64,000 nt of DNA from Prorocentrum cordatum (GCA_963575745.1 CAUYUJ010001306.1:38695-102694), one strand, 5' to 3'; positions 10,063 through 19,985 are shown, numbered from the stretch's first letter. Numbers and translations are program-made. The notes: generated from the sequence alone by a model not told the origin.

Positions 10063-10185
10063 GGTGCATCAGTGGCGGGACTTGGGAGCGGCCGGCCCGG
10101 CCCGGCTTTGCGCGCCTCGCGTGGAATTGCGCGCCCTGGGGTTGGCGCCCGGGTCGTTCCCGGGTAGGCCTTGCCGTCTAGAGGC

Positions 10186-10222
10186 GGAGTCATACACGAG
10201 TCATACCCCAAGTCATACCACT
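10186..10222 (+). repeat. Triple AGTCATAC motif
   Basis: GAGTCATAC, GAGTCATAC and AAGTCATAC occur within 37 bp. The same octamer lies in the direct repeats at 8594 and 12040 and at 12010. Function unknown. Confidence 0.5.
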
Positions 10223-10502
10223 TGTTTTCAAATACGAGCCCTCCGCCGCCTCGCCGCGAGAGTCACACCCCTAAGTCACAACACCCCTTTCCCCGCTTAC
10301 GCGCGGCATCGCTTAGCGTTACATGCTGCATGTGGAACGTATTTCAGATGGGTGCTAGCATCGACACATCGTTTCCAAGCCGCTCTGTTTGCAAACGTGC
10401 GCCAAGCAACATCTTGTAGTAATCATCATATTGTGCTATACTTGAGTTTGCCGTCCGGAACAGCATGGCGCGTGTGATTCGTGACCTCAGGCGCTCGCGC
10501 AA

Positions 10503-10519
10503 CCATTGGCTTGCTCAAG
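10503..10519 (+). other. Degenerate spliced-leader relic at the start codon
   Basis: CCATTGGCTTGCTCAAG directly precedes ATG 10520 and resembles the SL core CCATTTTGGCTCAAG with small insertions. It supports both the start choice and an origin of the gene from a reinserted trans-spliced mRNA. Confidence 0.6.
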
Positions 10520-11053
10520 ATGCCTAGCCGGTTAATGCGCGAACGCGCTGCTCGGATAGTTTTCTTGGAAGATCCCCTCGAAGATCCGGTGCGAGGCGCG
10601 GAATGGGTAGCGCTAGCGCAGCGGGCGCGCCCAGGTCAGCCGAAGGAGCTGCATGGGGCGGTTCGCGCCTTGACGAAGGAGCAGCAGACTTGGCTGACAG
10701 ATGCCCCTGACTTCGCGAAGGCTTGGGATGCTTTGGACTCCGCCAGGCGGGCTCCATGTATAGAGCAGGCGTCTCTGGCCCTGAGCGAGCACCCGGAGCA
10801 TGGGGATGGGACGGCTGCGTCGAGCACGGCGGCGTTCGCAGCCAACGCAAGGGCAGCGTTGCCCAGCGCGGTTCCCAGAGTGCCTTTCCCAGCCGTTGCG
10901 CAGCCTCCCGTTGCTTTGCCTAGTTCCTCTGCGGCGCCTGGCGCGCATGACCCAGCCGTTGCGCAGCCTTTGGCGAGTTCTGGAGGGTCAGCTTCGTCCA
11001 GCGCTGGCGCGTTTGCAGTCCCGGCGGGTAGGCCACCTCTAGCAGCCGCATAG
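10520..11053 (+). CDS. Hypothetical Ala/Pro-rich protein with SL-tagged start
   Basis: The frame encodes 177 residues from the ATG that directly follows the SL relic. The first 95 residues are a plausible folded domain (VFLEDPLEDPVRGAEWVALA, LTKEQQTWLTDAPDFAKAW). The remainder is low-complexity Ala/Ser/Pro with repeated VAQP and LPSS motifs. The TAG stop lies in the first unit of the following ~135-bp tandem repeat, so the natural C-terminus may have been replaced by repeat DNA. No family was recognised. Confidence 0.5.
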   Translation: MPSRLMRERAARIVFLEDPLEDPVRGAEWVALAQRARPGQPKELHGAVRALTKEQQTWLTDAPDFAKAWDALDSARRAPCIEQASLALSEHPEHGDGTAASSTAAFAANARAALPSAVPRVPFPAVAQPPVALPSSSAAPGAHDPAVAQPLASSGGSASSSAGAFAVPAGRPPLAAA

Positions 11054-11660
11054 GCAGTTCATCTTGCGCACAGCGCTTAGGCAGCTTACTTGACAGACTT
11101 CGTACATGGAAGGTGCGTCCGGCAGGCGCCACATAGGCAGTTCTCTCCGCATGCACCGTGCAGGCGGCATTGCTTCCGGCGCGCGCCGCATAGTCAGTTC
11201 ATCTTGCAGCGCTTAGGCAATCTACCTGACAGCCTTCGCGCATGGAGGGTGCGTCCGGCAGGCGCCACATAGGCAGTTCTCTCCGCACGTAGCGCGCAGG
11301 CAGCATTGCTTCCGGCGCGCGCCGCATAGTCAGTTCATCTTGCACACAGCGCTTAGGCAGTTTACCTGACAGACTTCGCGCATGAAGGGTGCGTCCGGCA
11401 GGCGCCCGTGGCGCATGGGCAGCATTGATCCCAGCGCGCGCCGCATAGGTAATTCATCTTGCACACAGCGCTTAGTCAACTTACCTGACAGACTTCGCGC
11501 ATGGAGGGCGCATCCGGTAGGTGCCACATAGGCAGTGTTTTCCCCATGCAGCGCAGGGGCAGCGCTGCCGACGCACGTCGCACACAGAAGGCACCCGCCG
11601 CGCGCCGCGTAGGCAGCTCATCGCGCACACAGCGCATAGGCAGCAACCCTGACCAACACT
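11048..11660 (+). repeat. Tandem repeat of ~120-165-bp units, about 4.5 copies
   Basis: Units begin near 11048, 11187, 11323, 11440 and 11605 with CGCATAGGCAGTTCATCTTG. They contain CACAGCGCTTAGGCAG, CCTGACAGACTTCGCGCATG and GGTGCGTCCGGCAGGCGCC. Copies differ by internal deletions. The array starts inside the stop codon region of the gene at 10520. Confidence 0.85.
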
Positions 11661-12955
11661 TTCTTTAATGCAGTGCAGCGTGCTTTCCCATTCATTGAGC
11701 GGTTTGCAAGAATGCTGATATAGAAGCGTTATCCTCGTGCGTCCTGCGTGTCATAATTATATAGTCCCTCGGCTTTCTCATTCCACGCTGTGCTTTCACA
11801 GTGATGTCCTACCAGGGACCTTTATTGTCAGGGGGGTCTGTGTAATCATGAAGCGCAGGTTTCGCGCGCAGGCAGCACAGATGGCATATGCGGCGCGCCC
11901 GATGCGCAAGACACGCGCACACACATATGTATGTAGCGTTACTTGGCACTATTATCCGAAAGGGCGTGTGGTTTTTACCTTGGTGGGTGGCCTTACCCAA
12001 GCGCTGTAAAGTCATACATGTTGTGGAACCCATAGAAAGCCATGTAAAGTCATAGGGGTCCGTCTGGAGTCATACCCTAGATAGATATCGCCGCCGCGGG
12101 GAACACGAATTTAGAGCCTCGCTCACATCGCAAACAACCTCGCAAGCGACATCGCTGGGAATGGCTGGGGCGCGGACGGAAGGCTGGGCGAAGCTGGAGG
12201 CCACGCGCCTTTTATCCTGGGAATGCGGCTGGCCTCGCAGCGCGGCGCTCTGTCGCAACTTTCTCGACGCTCTGTGACGCAGTTAAAACGCTTGCTTACC
12301 TCAGTGCCACGCTGCGCGCGGGCCCTTCACGCTGCCGGGGGAGCCCGCCCTGGGCAGAGAATGAGATGGGAGCGAAGCAGCTGCGCGGGCCAAGCTTTCA
12401 AGACCTTCCTAATGAGTACCCCCCCTAAACCTTACAAAGGAGTCGCAATTCGCCGTGCATTCGAACCGGGGGGGGGTCCGGGCCCGGCGCCTTGCGCCTT
12501 GTCCTTCCCCCGCAGCGCTGGCGCCATGCGTCAAAACGGTGCGCGCCTAACGCGGTCGGGCAGTGGCGGCTCACTCCACGGCCGTGAAGGTCGAGGTGCG
12601 CCGGGGGCTCCTCCCGCGCCTGTTCCATGGCGGCGCTGGGTCGGGCGCAAGTAGCTCAGAGCCTACGGCCTTTGATCCAGGCGGCAACGTGGTCCGGGTC
12701 GCTGGAAGCTCTGGAGCCCAAATCGTTGGCCATCTTCAAGTTGTCCACTTTGCGTTTCCAGCTCTTGGCCCTCTCGTGTCTTTTTGGGTTTCGGAGCCCG
12801 TGGCCTTTGCTATGCCCGAAGCGGCGGCCACGCGCTCTGCGATGTCTGCGCCAGCACCGCAGGCGGGAAATGGAAGCGGCACCCCCCATACCCAGCTCCA
12901 GCTGGGGAGCTGGCGGGGGCTAACAGCCGCTGTCCACACGCGGTGCCAAATAACT
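11661..12955. other. No convincing gene
   Basis: Several short frames exist. A minus-strand frame at 12656-12889 ends in a protein-like segment (KRKVDNLKMANDLGSRASSD) but has no support beyond composition. The direct repeat at 12040-12075 lies here. Confidence 0.45.
12040..12075 (+). repeat. Direct repeat, right copy
   Basis: CCATGTAAAGTCATAGGGG, then GGAGTCATAC, paired with 8594-8630. Confidence 0.65.
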
Positions 12956-12984
12956 CCAATCAAGCATCTGGTGAGCACAGTCTC

Positions 12985-13760
12985 CGCCGCCCTATCCGAT
13001 TATCTGCCGCCCTATCTCGTTGTCTGCCGCCCTATCTGGCTATCTGCCGCCCTATCTGGCTATCTGCCGCAAAGTCTGGTTAGCTGCTGCCCTACCTGGT
13101 TATCTGTCACCATGTCTGGCTATCTGCCGCCAAATCTGGTTAGCTGGTGCCCTATCTGGTCATCTGTCGCCATGTCTGGTTATCTGCCGCCATGTCTGGT
13201 TATCTGCCGCCCTGTCTGGTTATCTGCCGCCCCATATCTGGTTATCTGACGCCCCTACTGGCGATCTGACGCCCCTATCTGGCGATCTGCCGCCCTGTCT
13301 GGTTATATGCCACCCTATCTGGTTAGCTGCCGCCCTATCTGGCTATCTGCCGCCCTATCTGGTTATCTGCCGCCCTATCTGGTTATCTGCCGCCCCATCT
13401 GGTTATCTGCCGCCCTGTCTGGTGATCTGCCGCTCTATCTGGTTATCTGCCGTCCTATCTGGTGAGCTGCCGCCCTATCTGGCGAGCTGCCGCCCTATCT
13501 GGTCATCTGCCTCCCCATCAGGTTATCTGCCTCCCTATCTGGTTACCTGCCGCCTTATCTGGATATCTGGCGCCCTGTCTCGTTCTTGGCGCCCTATCTG
13601 GTGATCTGCCGCCCCTATCGGGTTATCTGCTGCCCTATCTGGTTATTTGCCGCCCTCTCTGGTTATCGGAAGCCTCTCTGGATACCTGGTGCCCTATCTG
13701 GTTATCTTGCGCCCTTTTCTGGTTATCCGGCGTCCTATCCGGCGACCGGTCCGGCGACCT
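12985..13760 (+). repeat. 20-nt minisatellite (about 38 units)
   Basis: The unit is CCTATCTGGTTATCTGCCGC with frequent point variants. Because 20 is not a multiple of 3, all three frames stay open for long stretches and give spurious proteins rich in the pattern WLSAALSGYLPP. The array ends about 70 bp before the gene at 13831. Confidence 0.9.
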
Positions 13761-13830
13761 ACGTGCATACCTGCAGCGCCTTTCGGATATCAAGCCGCTC
13801 TCCTCATCCTCTTGCCCGGCACCCCGCGCT

Positions 13831-15020
13831 ATGTCGTCCGTCGCGCGATTTGCATCTGCTGCGGCGCAACCCACCGACGATGTCTTCGACAGGCAGATCA
13901 GGAAGGCAAGTCTGGATCAGCTGGCCAGTGCCCCGGTCGACGTGGCGCCGCGCCAGAGGGCTCACGCTGCCAGGCGCAAGGTCAATCGCGCCAAGAAGGT
14001 GTCAGCGCTCAGGGAGGAGCGCAAGGCCGACCTCGTCCGAGAGAAGCAAGTGCTGCTCCAGGCGCTCACGGAGTTGCAAGCGGGGTCCTTGCAGCCTGGC
14101 GCGCGACAGTCAACAGCGGCCGCGTGGCCGCGGGCAGGGCCGCGGATGTCGCGCAGCAGCTGCGCGCGGCGGCCGCGGTTGTCGACACTGCCCTGCGCGC
14201 AGCCGCAGCCTTGGCGAAAACCGCGGAAGTGCACAATGGGCACTTGGACCGCGCTGACGCCGCCACAGATGGCCTGGTGGATTTGGCGCGCGAGTTGGCG
14301 GTCGAGTGCTCTGTGGAGCCCACCAGGCGCCGCTGCCGTCGGTCGCCGCGGCGCTCGGTCTCTCCGACGCCGCCGCCGCCCCACAGTTGGTCGCCGGCCC
14401 CTCGCCGGCTGCGAGATGCAGCCGCGGCCGCTGTTGGCGGCCTGGCTGTGCCTCCGGAGCCTGTTGCTCCTGGTGGCTTGGTTGAGGAGCACGTAACCCC
14501 TGGCAGCCCGGCTGAGGCTTCGGGGCTCGTTGCTACTGGTTGCCCAGCTGAAGCGCCAGCGGACGCCGCAGAGAGCTCCAGCGACGCCAGCGACGGCAAC
14601 TCCACTGACGACGGCGACGAGGCGCCCGAGCCGCCGCTGAAGCAAACCCGCGTGATGACGGTTGAACCCGGCATCCCTGAAGCGCTGGCAGGCGCCGCTC
14701 CTGTGGTCAGCATCGCCCTAAAGCAAGAGCACGAGATCCGCACCGAGAGGTCCGAGGAGCAGCCGCAATCCTCAGGCCGCGCGGAGCTCCAGCCGTCGGG
14801 GGGCGAGCGCTTCGGCCCGTGCGCCGAAGCGGGCGCTGAGGCAGGCCCTGTCGAACAAGCGCGCGAAGATCACGGAGAGGACGCGTTCGCCGAGGAGGGG
14901 CCTGCTCGGCAGGAGGCGCGCGCCGGTGCTGAAAACGACCCGGCGCCAGCGGCCGCAGCGCCACGCGCGGGTGTGAGCGCGGCTGCGCAGATCGCCGCCG
15001 AGCAGCTGCCCAAACATTAA
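13831..15020 (+). CDS. Hypothetical Ala-rich coiled-coil protein, one frameshift
   Basis: From ATG 13831 the frame reads MSSVARFASAAAQPTDDVFD, then a basic helix-rich segment (ARRKVNRAKKVSALREERKA). Near 14085-14100 the coding signal moves to another frame (VLAAWRATVNSGRVAAGRAA) and continues through a helical region to an acidic tail (SSSDASDGNSTDDGDEAPEP). The stop is at 15018. The joined product would be about 395 residues. The stop codon overlaps the first unit of the telomere-like array, so the C-terminus may be repeat-bounded. No family was recognised. Confidence 0.5.
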
Positions 15021-15440
15021 CCTTACCCTAACCTCACCCCAACTTTACCCTAACCTTACCCTAACCTTACCTTAACCTTACCCAAACCTTACCCTGACCT
15101 TACCCTGACCTTACCCTAACCTTACCCTAACCTGACCCTGACATTACCCTAACCTTACCAAAACCTTACCCCAACCTTACCGTGACCTTACCCAAACCTT
15201 ACCTTAACGTTACACTAACCTTACCCAAACCTTACCCTAACCTTACCCTGACCTTGACCCTAACCGTGCCCTAACCTTACCCTAACCTTACCTTAACCTT
15301 ACCCTAACCTTACCCTAACCTTATCCAAACCTTACCCTAATCTTACCCTAACCTTACCTTAACCTTATCCAAACCTTACCCTAACCTCACCCAAACCTTA
15401 CCCTAACCTTACCCTAACCTTACCCTTAACCTTACCCAAG
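15017..15440 (+). repeat. 11-nt telomere-like array
   Basis: About 38 units of CCTTACCCTAA with scattered variants; the other strand reads TTAGGGTAAGG. It contains the hexamer TTAGGG but the period is 11, not the 7 of TTTAGGG telomeres. It is internal in the window, so it is an interstitial minisatellite rather than a chromosome end. Confidence 0.9.
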
Positions 15441-15664
15441 CCTTCCGAAACCTGCCAGTGAAAGTCGTCAGTGAGCCACCAGCAGCGAAGCAAGCGCGCC
15501 GTGACATGTTCCAGGCCGAGCTCCAGGGACCAGACTTCCGTGGCACCGTCAACGCGCAGCGCCAGCGCTTGCGCTTCGGCCCGCGCGCCGAGGCGGGCAC
15601 TGAGGCAGACCCTGTCGGACACGGAAGACCCAACTCGCCCCAACGTATAAAGAGCGCGTCTTCA

Positions 15665-16181
15665 ATGGCGACGGCCCGCGAGTTGGAATTGGCCTGCCCA
15701 GCTTGTGACGGGCCCGGCATCTACGCAATGGAGGATGGATTCCGATTGCGGGTGTTTCGTGCGGCGACAGCGAACTCCTGTCCGCATCCTGTACATCGTG
15801 CGCCTGGAAGCTGGTAAAGCGCCCCGCGCATGGAGGGCGTTGCTCAGCCACCTCCGAGCTCAAGAGCTTGTCCCGAGGGAGCGTTAATTCGAGGCCGGGG
15901 CTGCGCATGATGTGGCCCGGAGCATGGCCCGGGCGGCGCGGCGCGGCAGCATCCTCGCCGCCTCAGACATCCGCCGCCTGGCGGGGCGTGCCGGGATGCG
16001 CCGCTCACGCCCCTCGCCCGAAAAAAATGATTCCGTGGCTTCCACGTCCGTGGCTTCCACAGCGATGGACTCGAGCCCGAACAGTCGACCGAGCTTCCAC
16101 TCAGCGCTCGCAGCGCTTGGCGAGGAGTCACTCCCGCCGACATTCCGGAAAGTCCTGGGCGATATCGGCGCAGACGAATAG
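15665..16181 (+). pseudogene. GIY-YIG-like gene A, broken copy
   Basis: The frame starts MATARELELACPACDGPG, matching MATPEEFELACPDCDGPG at 54835. A deletion of about 25 bp at the position of the second strand of the GIY-YIG-like core (after DGFRLR) shifts the frame. Homology resumes in other frames (CFVRRQRTPVRI, then LPPTFRKVLGDIGADE at the end). Gene B follows 19 bp downstream, as in the intact pair at 54835-55953. Confidence 0.7.
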
Positions 16182-16200
16182 GGAACCAACCAAAAAGGCA

Positions 16201-17097
16201 TGGCGTCCTTCACCGAGTTTGTCCGCTTCTGCGCGGCCCGGCCAAGCTGCGACAAAGGCGGCCTCTCCGCGATCCAACCAGGCGGGTTGCTCCCCCGTCA
16301 AAATCGGGGAATAAAGCGACCCGTCCGGCATTGACATCCTCGCCGTGGCCCGGATGAACCGGCCCACGCACTTCCACAACCGCCACGTGCTCCAACTCGC
16401 GGAAGCCCTGCTGAAGCACGAGCTCCGGGCGCACGTCGTGGCGAGGAATGAATGGCTGCAGCCGTGGGCCAAGGCGGCAACGGTGGCGGCCACGCGCCGC
16501 CTCCAGCTTTCGCTGAGCCGGCGCCGGGAGCGCAGGCCGGGAGAGCCGGGAACGCTGGGAGCGCCGGCTGGGCCGGGCGCGCCGGCAAGACCGGGAGAGG
16601 TGGGCCGGCGCAAGAACGCCAGGAACGCCGCAGTGCCGGGCACGCCAGGAGCGCCGGGAGCGCTGGGACGCCAGCAAAGCCGGGAGCGCCGGGAGAGCTG
16701 GGCGAGCGCCGGGAGAGCTGGGCTCGCGGAGCCGCCGGGTGCGCCGGGAGTGGCCGGAGCGCCGGGAGTGGCGGGAGCACCGGGGCGGCCGGGAGGGCCA
16801 GGAGCGCTGGGCGGGCCAGGAGCGCCGGGAGAGCCGGGAGCGCCGAGAATGCCGGGAAAGCCGCGAGCGCCGGGAGCGCAAGGAGCGCCGGGAGCGCAAG
16901 GGGCGCCAGGATTAAGACAGTCTCGCGCCCCAGAACACCCGCGAGCCTATGCACCGGGCTGCGCCACGCCGTGCCGATTTCCATATCCCGCGTTGCTCTC
17001 CCTGGCCGCCCCGGCTGTCTCCAACCGCCCAGCGAGCGCAGACACCCTGAGAATTTTGCGGTCTACCGTTGGTTTGCGCGACTGCTTGTGTGACTGA
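16201..17097 (+). pseudogene. GIY-YIG-like gene B, broken copy with collagen-like tail
   Basis: The start MASFTEFVRFCAARPSCDKG matches gene B at 55304. The segment that holds the KIGYSFNLLRRL motif in the intact copy is deleted and the frame shifts. Homology returns at ARMNRPTHFHNRHVLQLAEA. After about residue 60 the frame runs into a 9-nt GGGAGCGCC-type minisatellite giving Gly-Ala-Pro triplets. That collagen-like tail is a repeat artefact. Confidence 0.7.
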
Positions 17098-17570
17098 TTG
17101 TGCGACTGCTTGCGCGATTGATTCGACTGCGCACGCTTGCTTGAGCTGCGTGGCTCCGCGGGCTTTGGCGCGGCCTTCGGTGGAGACGTGGCGTGTGGGC
17201 GATGCGAATGTTTACGGCAACCAGCCGCGTACTCTGTCCGTTTGCCTGAGGCTTTTGGAGACGTCGACCGCTCATGATTCCTCACACTTGACGCGCGTGC
17301 AGCCATCTCGCGCCGCTGGGCCGCACGCGAGCTTGGTTTCCTTCTCCCTGTCGCACGTGCAAAAGCGAGGGGGTGCTGCGTCGCCATGTGCGCCCGCAGA
17401 CCAGCAGCGTGGTAAGACTTTCCGCATACAGCGCACTTTTTCGTTCCAAAAGTGCGCTTGCGTCGATTCGGATTCTTCTTGCAAGCATGACGCTCGTGTT
17501 CTGCAACTCCACGGACTGTTAGCATCTTGCCGCAGTAAAGGCACGGCGTGTCCTTGGGGCTGGTCCGCAT
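16947..17570 (-). CDS. C2H2-type zinc-finger protein
   Basis: From ATG 17570 the 207-residue protein carries two zinc-finger-like units: CLYCGKMLTVRGVAEHERHAC, a finger with CxxC and a final H/C pair (21 residues, key positions C10, C13, H25, C30), and CAVCGKSYHAAGLRAHMATQ followed by H. The rest is basic and Ser/Lys/Gln-rich with repeated KQSHNQSHKQSRK, consistent with a disordered nucleic-acid-binding tail. Role inferred: DNA or RNA binding. The 3' end overlaps the collagen-like tail of the opposite-strand pseudogene. It is the last gene of a minus-strand run from 19816. Confidence 0.65.
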   Translation of the reverse strand: MRTSPKDTPCLYCGKMLTVRGVAEHERHACKKNPNRRKRTFGTKKCAVCGKSYHAAGLRAHMATQHPLAFARATGRRKPSSRAAQRREMAARASSVRNHERSTSPKASGKRTEYAAGCRKHSHRPHATSPPKAAPKPAEPRSSSKRAQSNQSRKQSHNQSHKQSRKPTVDRKILRVSALAGRLETAGAARESNAGYGNRHGVAQPGA

Positions 17571-17668
17571 TGCTGTTTTACTGAGCAGCGAGACAGCGAT
17601 TGCGGAATGCGCCAGACCAGACCACAGCCGAATTTCGAAGCGAGCAGCGCGTGTTGCATGGCCCCCGC

Positions 17669-18025
17669 TCACTTCAACGCTTCGAAGCTGAAGGAACTGG
17701 CTGCGCCGCCGCGGTGGGAGTTCCCCAGAACGATGACCTTCACGTTCGGGCCCTCGTCTACGTCTTCTTTGCTGCGCGGGGTCGTGTCTCCTGCGCGCGC
17801 CGACCTTCTGTGCGACGTGACCGCCCTGGTGCGGTCGCGCGTGGCAAGCCACACGACCTCGGCAAGCGCTTCGGACGCGCGCTCGCCAGGGGAGTCGACA
17901 AACACCGCGCTCGCAGCAAAGTTCTCCGCGCAGTAGCGCCACAGCTTCGTCACGTCGTCAGCCGTCATGTGTGGCAGAATGGCGCGAAACGACTTGGAAG
18001 TGGCCGCGCCCTTGACGGCAGCCAT
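17669..18025 (-). CDS. Hypothetical 118-residue protein
   Basis: From ATG 18025 the protein begins MAAVKGAATSKSFRAILPHM and continues through a mixed alpha/beta pattern (LWRYCAENFAASAVFVDSPG) to NVKVIVLGNSHRGGAASSF. It lies between the MS-NW gene and the zinc-finger gene with short gaps. No counterpart was found near the first cassette copy. No family was recognised. Confidence 0.5.
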   Translation of the reverse strand: MAAVKGAATSKSFRAILPHMTADDVTKLWRYCAENFAASAVFVDSPGERASEALAEVVWLATRDRTRAVTSHRRSARAGDTTPRSKEDVDEGPNVKVIVLGNSHRGGAASSFSFEALK

Positions 18026-18045
18026 GGACGACCACAGCGACGCCT

Positions 18046-18933
18046 TTACTGTGTTGGGGATGCGCTTCCGGCACCAGCGCTTCCTCCGTGGAGTTTCTTC
18101 TGCAGCTTGCGCGCGAGCGCGGCGCTGCCTGCACCCCACCCCCTCTGCCTCGCTTGGCTGAGAGTTGCCGGCTGGTAAGCCTCGGGTGGCGGCCCGTCCT
18201 TGTACCAGAGCTTTTGCGCGATGAGAGGCGCGTATGGTGCGGTGAATTTGCGTACGAACTCCGCTTCATCGTCGACGTGCTGGCGTAAGGCGCCTCCAAA
18301 GCCTGCTCTGAAACAACGGCTCCTGGTGCCCACCTCCAGCGTTCCGCCATTGACGCGTAGAGAAGGGTCGAGCTTGTTCTGACCGCAGTAGACTTTGCCT
18401 TTGCGTGGTTGGCGCGTCACGTGGTCGACGGGGGGAGCCGTGGCGTGTTGCGGCGCTGTCTCGGGCTCACGCACCCGCCCAGATTTTGACCGCTGTGTGG
18501 CGGCGCCGCTCCCAGCGCTCTCTGACGAAGACATCGCGCCCACGTGCGTCCGCGCAGAGTCGGTCAGCTTCCGATGGAGTTCGTCTCGCGCGATCTCCTC
18601 TGGGCTCTGCTGCGCACCGCTGTGCTCTCCCGTATGGCTTGCCGAGCGACTGTGCTTATGCGACTGAGGCACGCGGGGCGCTTGGTGCGCGGCCGCGAGC
18701 GGTCTATGCATCCGAGGTGAAGACGGGCTGGCGAGCGGCCGCGAGCGGTCCATGGGGCGTTGCGAATGCCCCCCACGCTGGCACGTGCGAGTATCGGGAG
18801 TGCTCGCATGGGGCGCACTTGTTGTCATCCTGGCCGACGTCAGCCGAGTCGAAGCACCAGGCGGCCCCCATGCCGAGCGCGCAACACCCTTGGCGTGCTG
18901 CTTAACGAGTACGTCGGACCAGTTCGCGCTCAT
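18046..18933 (-). CDS. MS-NW protein with YCG/GTR-type domain (virus-like)
   Basis: The 295-residue protein starts MSANWSDVLVKQHAKG, followed by a long Ser/Arg/His-rich disordered region (30-175). A C-terminal domain (about 180-285) reads KVYCGQNKLDP, then LEVGTRSRCFRAGFGGAL. A second related motif follows: LWYKDGPPPEAYQPATLSQA plus RQRGWGAGSAAL. Repeats of the form YCG..LP.GY..GTR.EC.RKG.G.G recur in proteins of large algal viruses and virophages. The assignment is by pattern memory only and the function is unknown. Copy 1 of the gene at 2502-2840 is decayed. Confidence 0.55.
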   Translation of the reverse strand: MSANWSDVLVKQHAKGVARSAWGPPGASTRLTSARMTTSAPHASTPDTRTCQRGGHSQRPMDRSRPLASPSSPRMHRPLAAAHQAPRVPQSHKHSRSASHTGEHSGAQQSPEEIARDELHRKLTDSARTHVGAMSSSESAGSGAATQRSKSGRVREPETAPQHATAPPVDHVTRQPRKGKVYCGQNKLDPSLRVNGGTLEVGTRSRCFRAGFGGALRQHVDDEAEFVRKFTAPYAPLIAQKLWYKDGPPPEAYQPATLSQARQRGWGAGSAALARKLQKKLHGGSAGAGSASPTQ

Positions 18934-18963
18934 CCAGTTTTACTATCAAGTGAGGGCGCTGCA

Positions 18964-19461
18964 CTAGTGAGCGGCCTGCGCCATCATCGTGGGCGCGCTT
19001 CTTAGCAGCGTCAGATGCGCCTCCTGCGCCCGCGTGTCGAAACCAGCCGGGAGGCTTTCTAGGACGACGCCGGGTCCAGCAGCAGCGCCCGTGCAGGGGC
19101 CAGCAGGCGGCGGTGCCATCTTGGGCACTGTAATTTGGGGCGGCTCGCGTGCACTTTCGGCAGCAGTCGCCGTGGATACTGCGGCGCGATATTCGTCGGC
19201 CGACAACGGCTGCAGCCAGCAAGCCCCCAACGGGCCGAGAGGCGTGCGCCACCGGGCGGTGAGAGTGCGCAGTAGGCTTTGCATCTGGCGCGTCGTCCTG
19301 CTTTCCGCCCTGGCGAAGTACAGCGTGGCACGGTTGTTGTCGTCGCGCACCCAAGCGTATTCGATGCACGCAGATGCCCCCCATTGACTCAGTCGAGTTT
19401 CGACCTCGCCCGTCGCCTGCCCTAGATGCGCAGCGAAATGGTTGTAGGTCGCCTCCGTCAT
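18964..19461 (-). CDS. MTEA protein, intact copy 2
   Basis: A 165-residue ATG-started frame, paralogous to the decayed copy at 2893-3391. The conserved blocks are MTEATYNHFAAHLGQATGEV, WLQPLSADEYRAAVST and a Gly/Ala-rich GAAAGPGVVLES near the end. No motif points to an activity. It sits 30 bp upstream of the MS-NW gene and 50 bp downstream of the HNH relic. This compact spacing is the same in both cassette copies. Confidence 0.55.
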   Translation of the reverse strand: MTEATYNHFAAHLGQATGEVETRLSQWGASACIEYAWVRDDNNRATLYFARAESRTTRQMQSLLRTLTARWRTPLGPLGACWLQPLSADEYRAAVSTATAAESAREPPQITVPKMAPPPAGPCTGAAAGPGVVLESLPAGFDTRAQEAHLTLLRSAPTMMAQAAH

Positions 19462-19513
19462 CGACGCCTCTTTTCACCGACCCTTGAACATCTTGGTCGT
19501 GCCATGAATCGCC

Positions 19514-19816
19514 CTATCTGCTCGCAGCCTCCCGCGACGACTTCATTTGGTGGCAGGCACGGTGCACGGGGAGATGGCACAAAGCGCAGCGGAAGTTATA
19601 TATCATGGCAACGCGTTTTGGAAGGTGCGGCGCAACCCTCTTACGAATGTTGACTTCGCTCCCGTACGACTCAAGCTTGTCGCGCTCGCTACCCAAACAG
19701 CTGCCCGACTGGCTTGTCGATTTCCAAGTCGAGGAAGGCTCGCTTCTATAACTTCGCCACCTCACTCCGCTATGTATGTAACTACCACTAATACACGCGA
19801 GCAACACACCTGACAT
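19514..19816 (-). pseudogene. HNH nuclease copy with catalytic core deleted
   Basis: Compared with 3444-3908, an in-frame deletion of about 33 codons joins the zinc knuckle CALCHLP directly to VHRACHQMKSSREAASR. The lost part contains the DH of the active site. The N-terminal half is also unlike copy 1. The product cannot be an active nuclease, although the frame is open. Confidence 0.75.
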
Positions 19817-19819
19817 GAG

Positions 19820-19985
19820 GAACGTATACTACATCGCAACCTACATCGCAACTTACATCGCAACCTACATCGCAACTTACATCGCAACCGCATCGCAACT
19901 ACATCGCAACCACATCGCAACCTACATCGCAACTTACATCGCAACTACATCGCAGCTACATCGCAACCTACATCGCAAACACCTC
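19820..19985 (+). repeat. 11-nt minisatellite (ACATCGCAACY)
   Basis: About 15 units of ACATCGCAACT/C. A two-unit echo occurs at 23612-23637 beside the methyltransferase fragment. Between 19986 and 20278 nothing else was recognised. Confidence 0.85.

Noticed and set aside
15017-15440. Chromosome end
   Set aside because: The TTAGGG-like array is internal, has an 11-nt period and is followed by more genes.
16452-17093. Collagen-like Gly-x-Pro protein
   Set aside because: The triplet pattern comes from a 9-nt GC minisatellite appended to a broken GIY-YIG-like gene, and it is open in other frames too.
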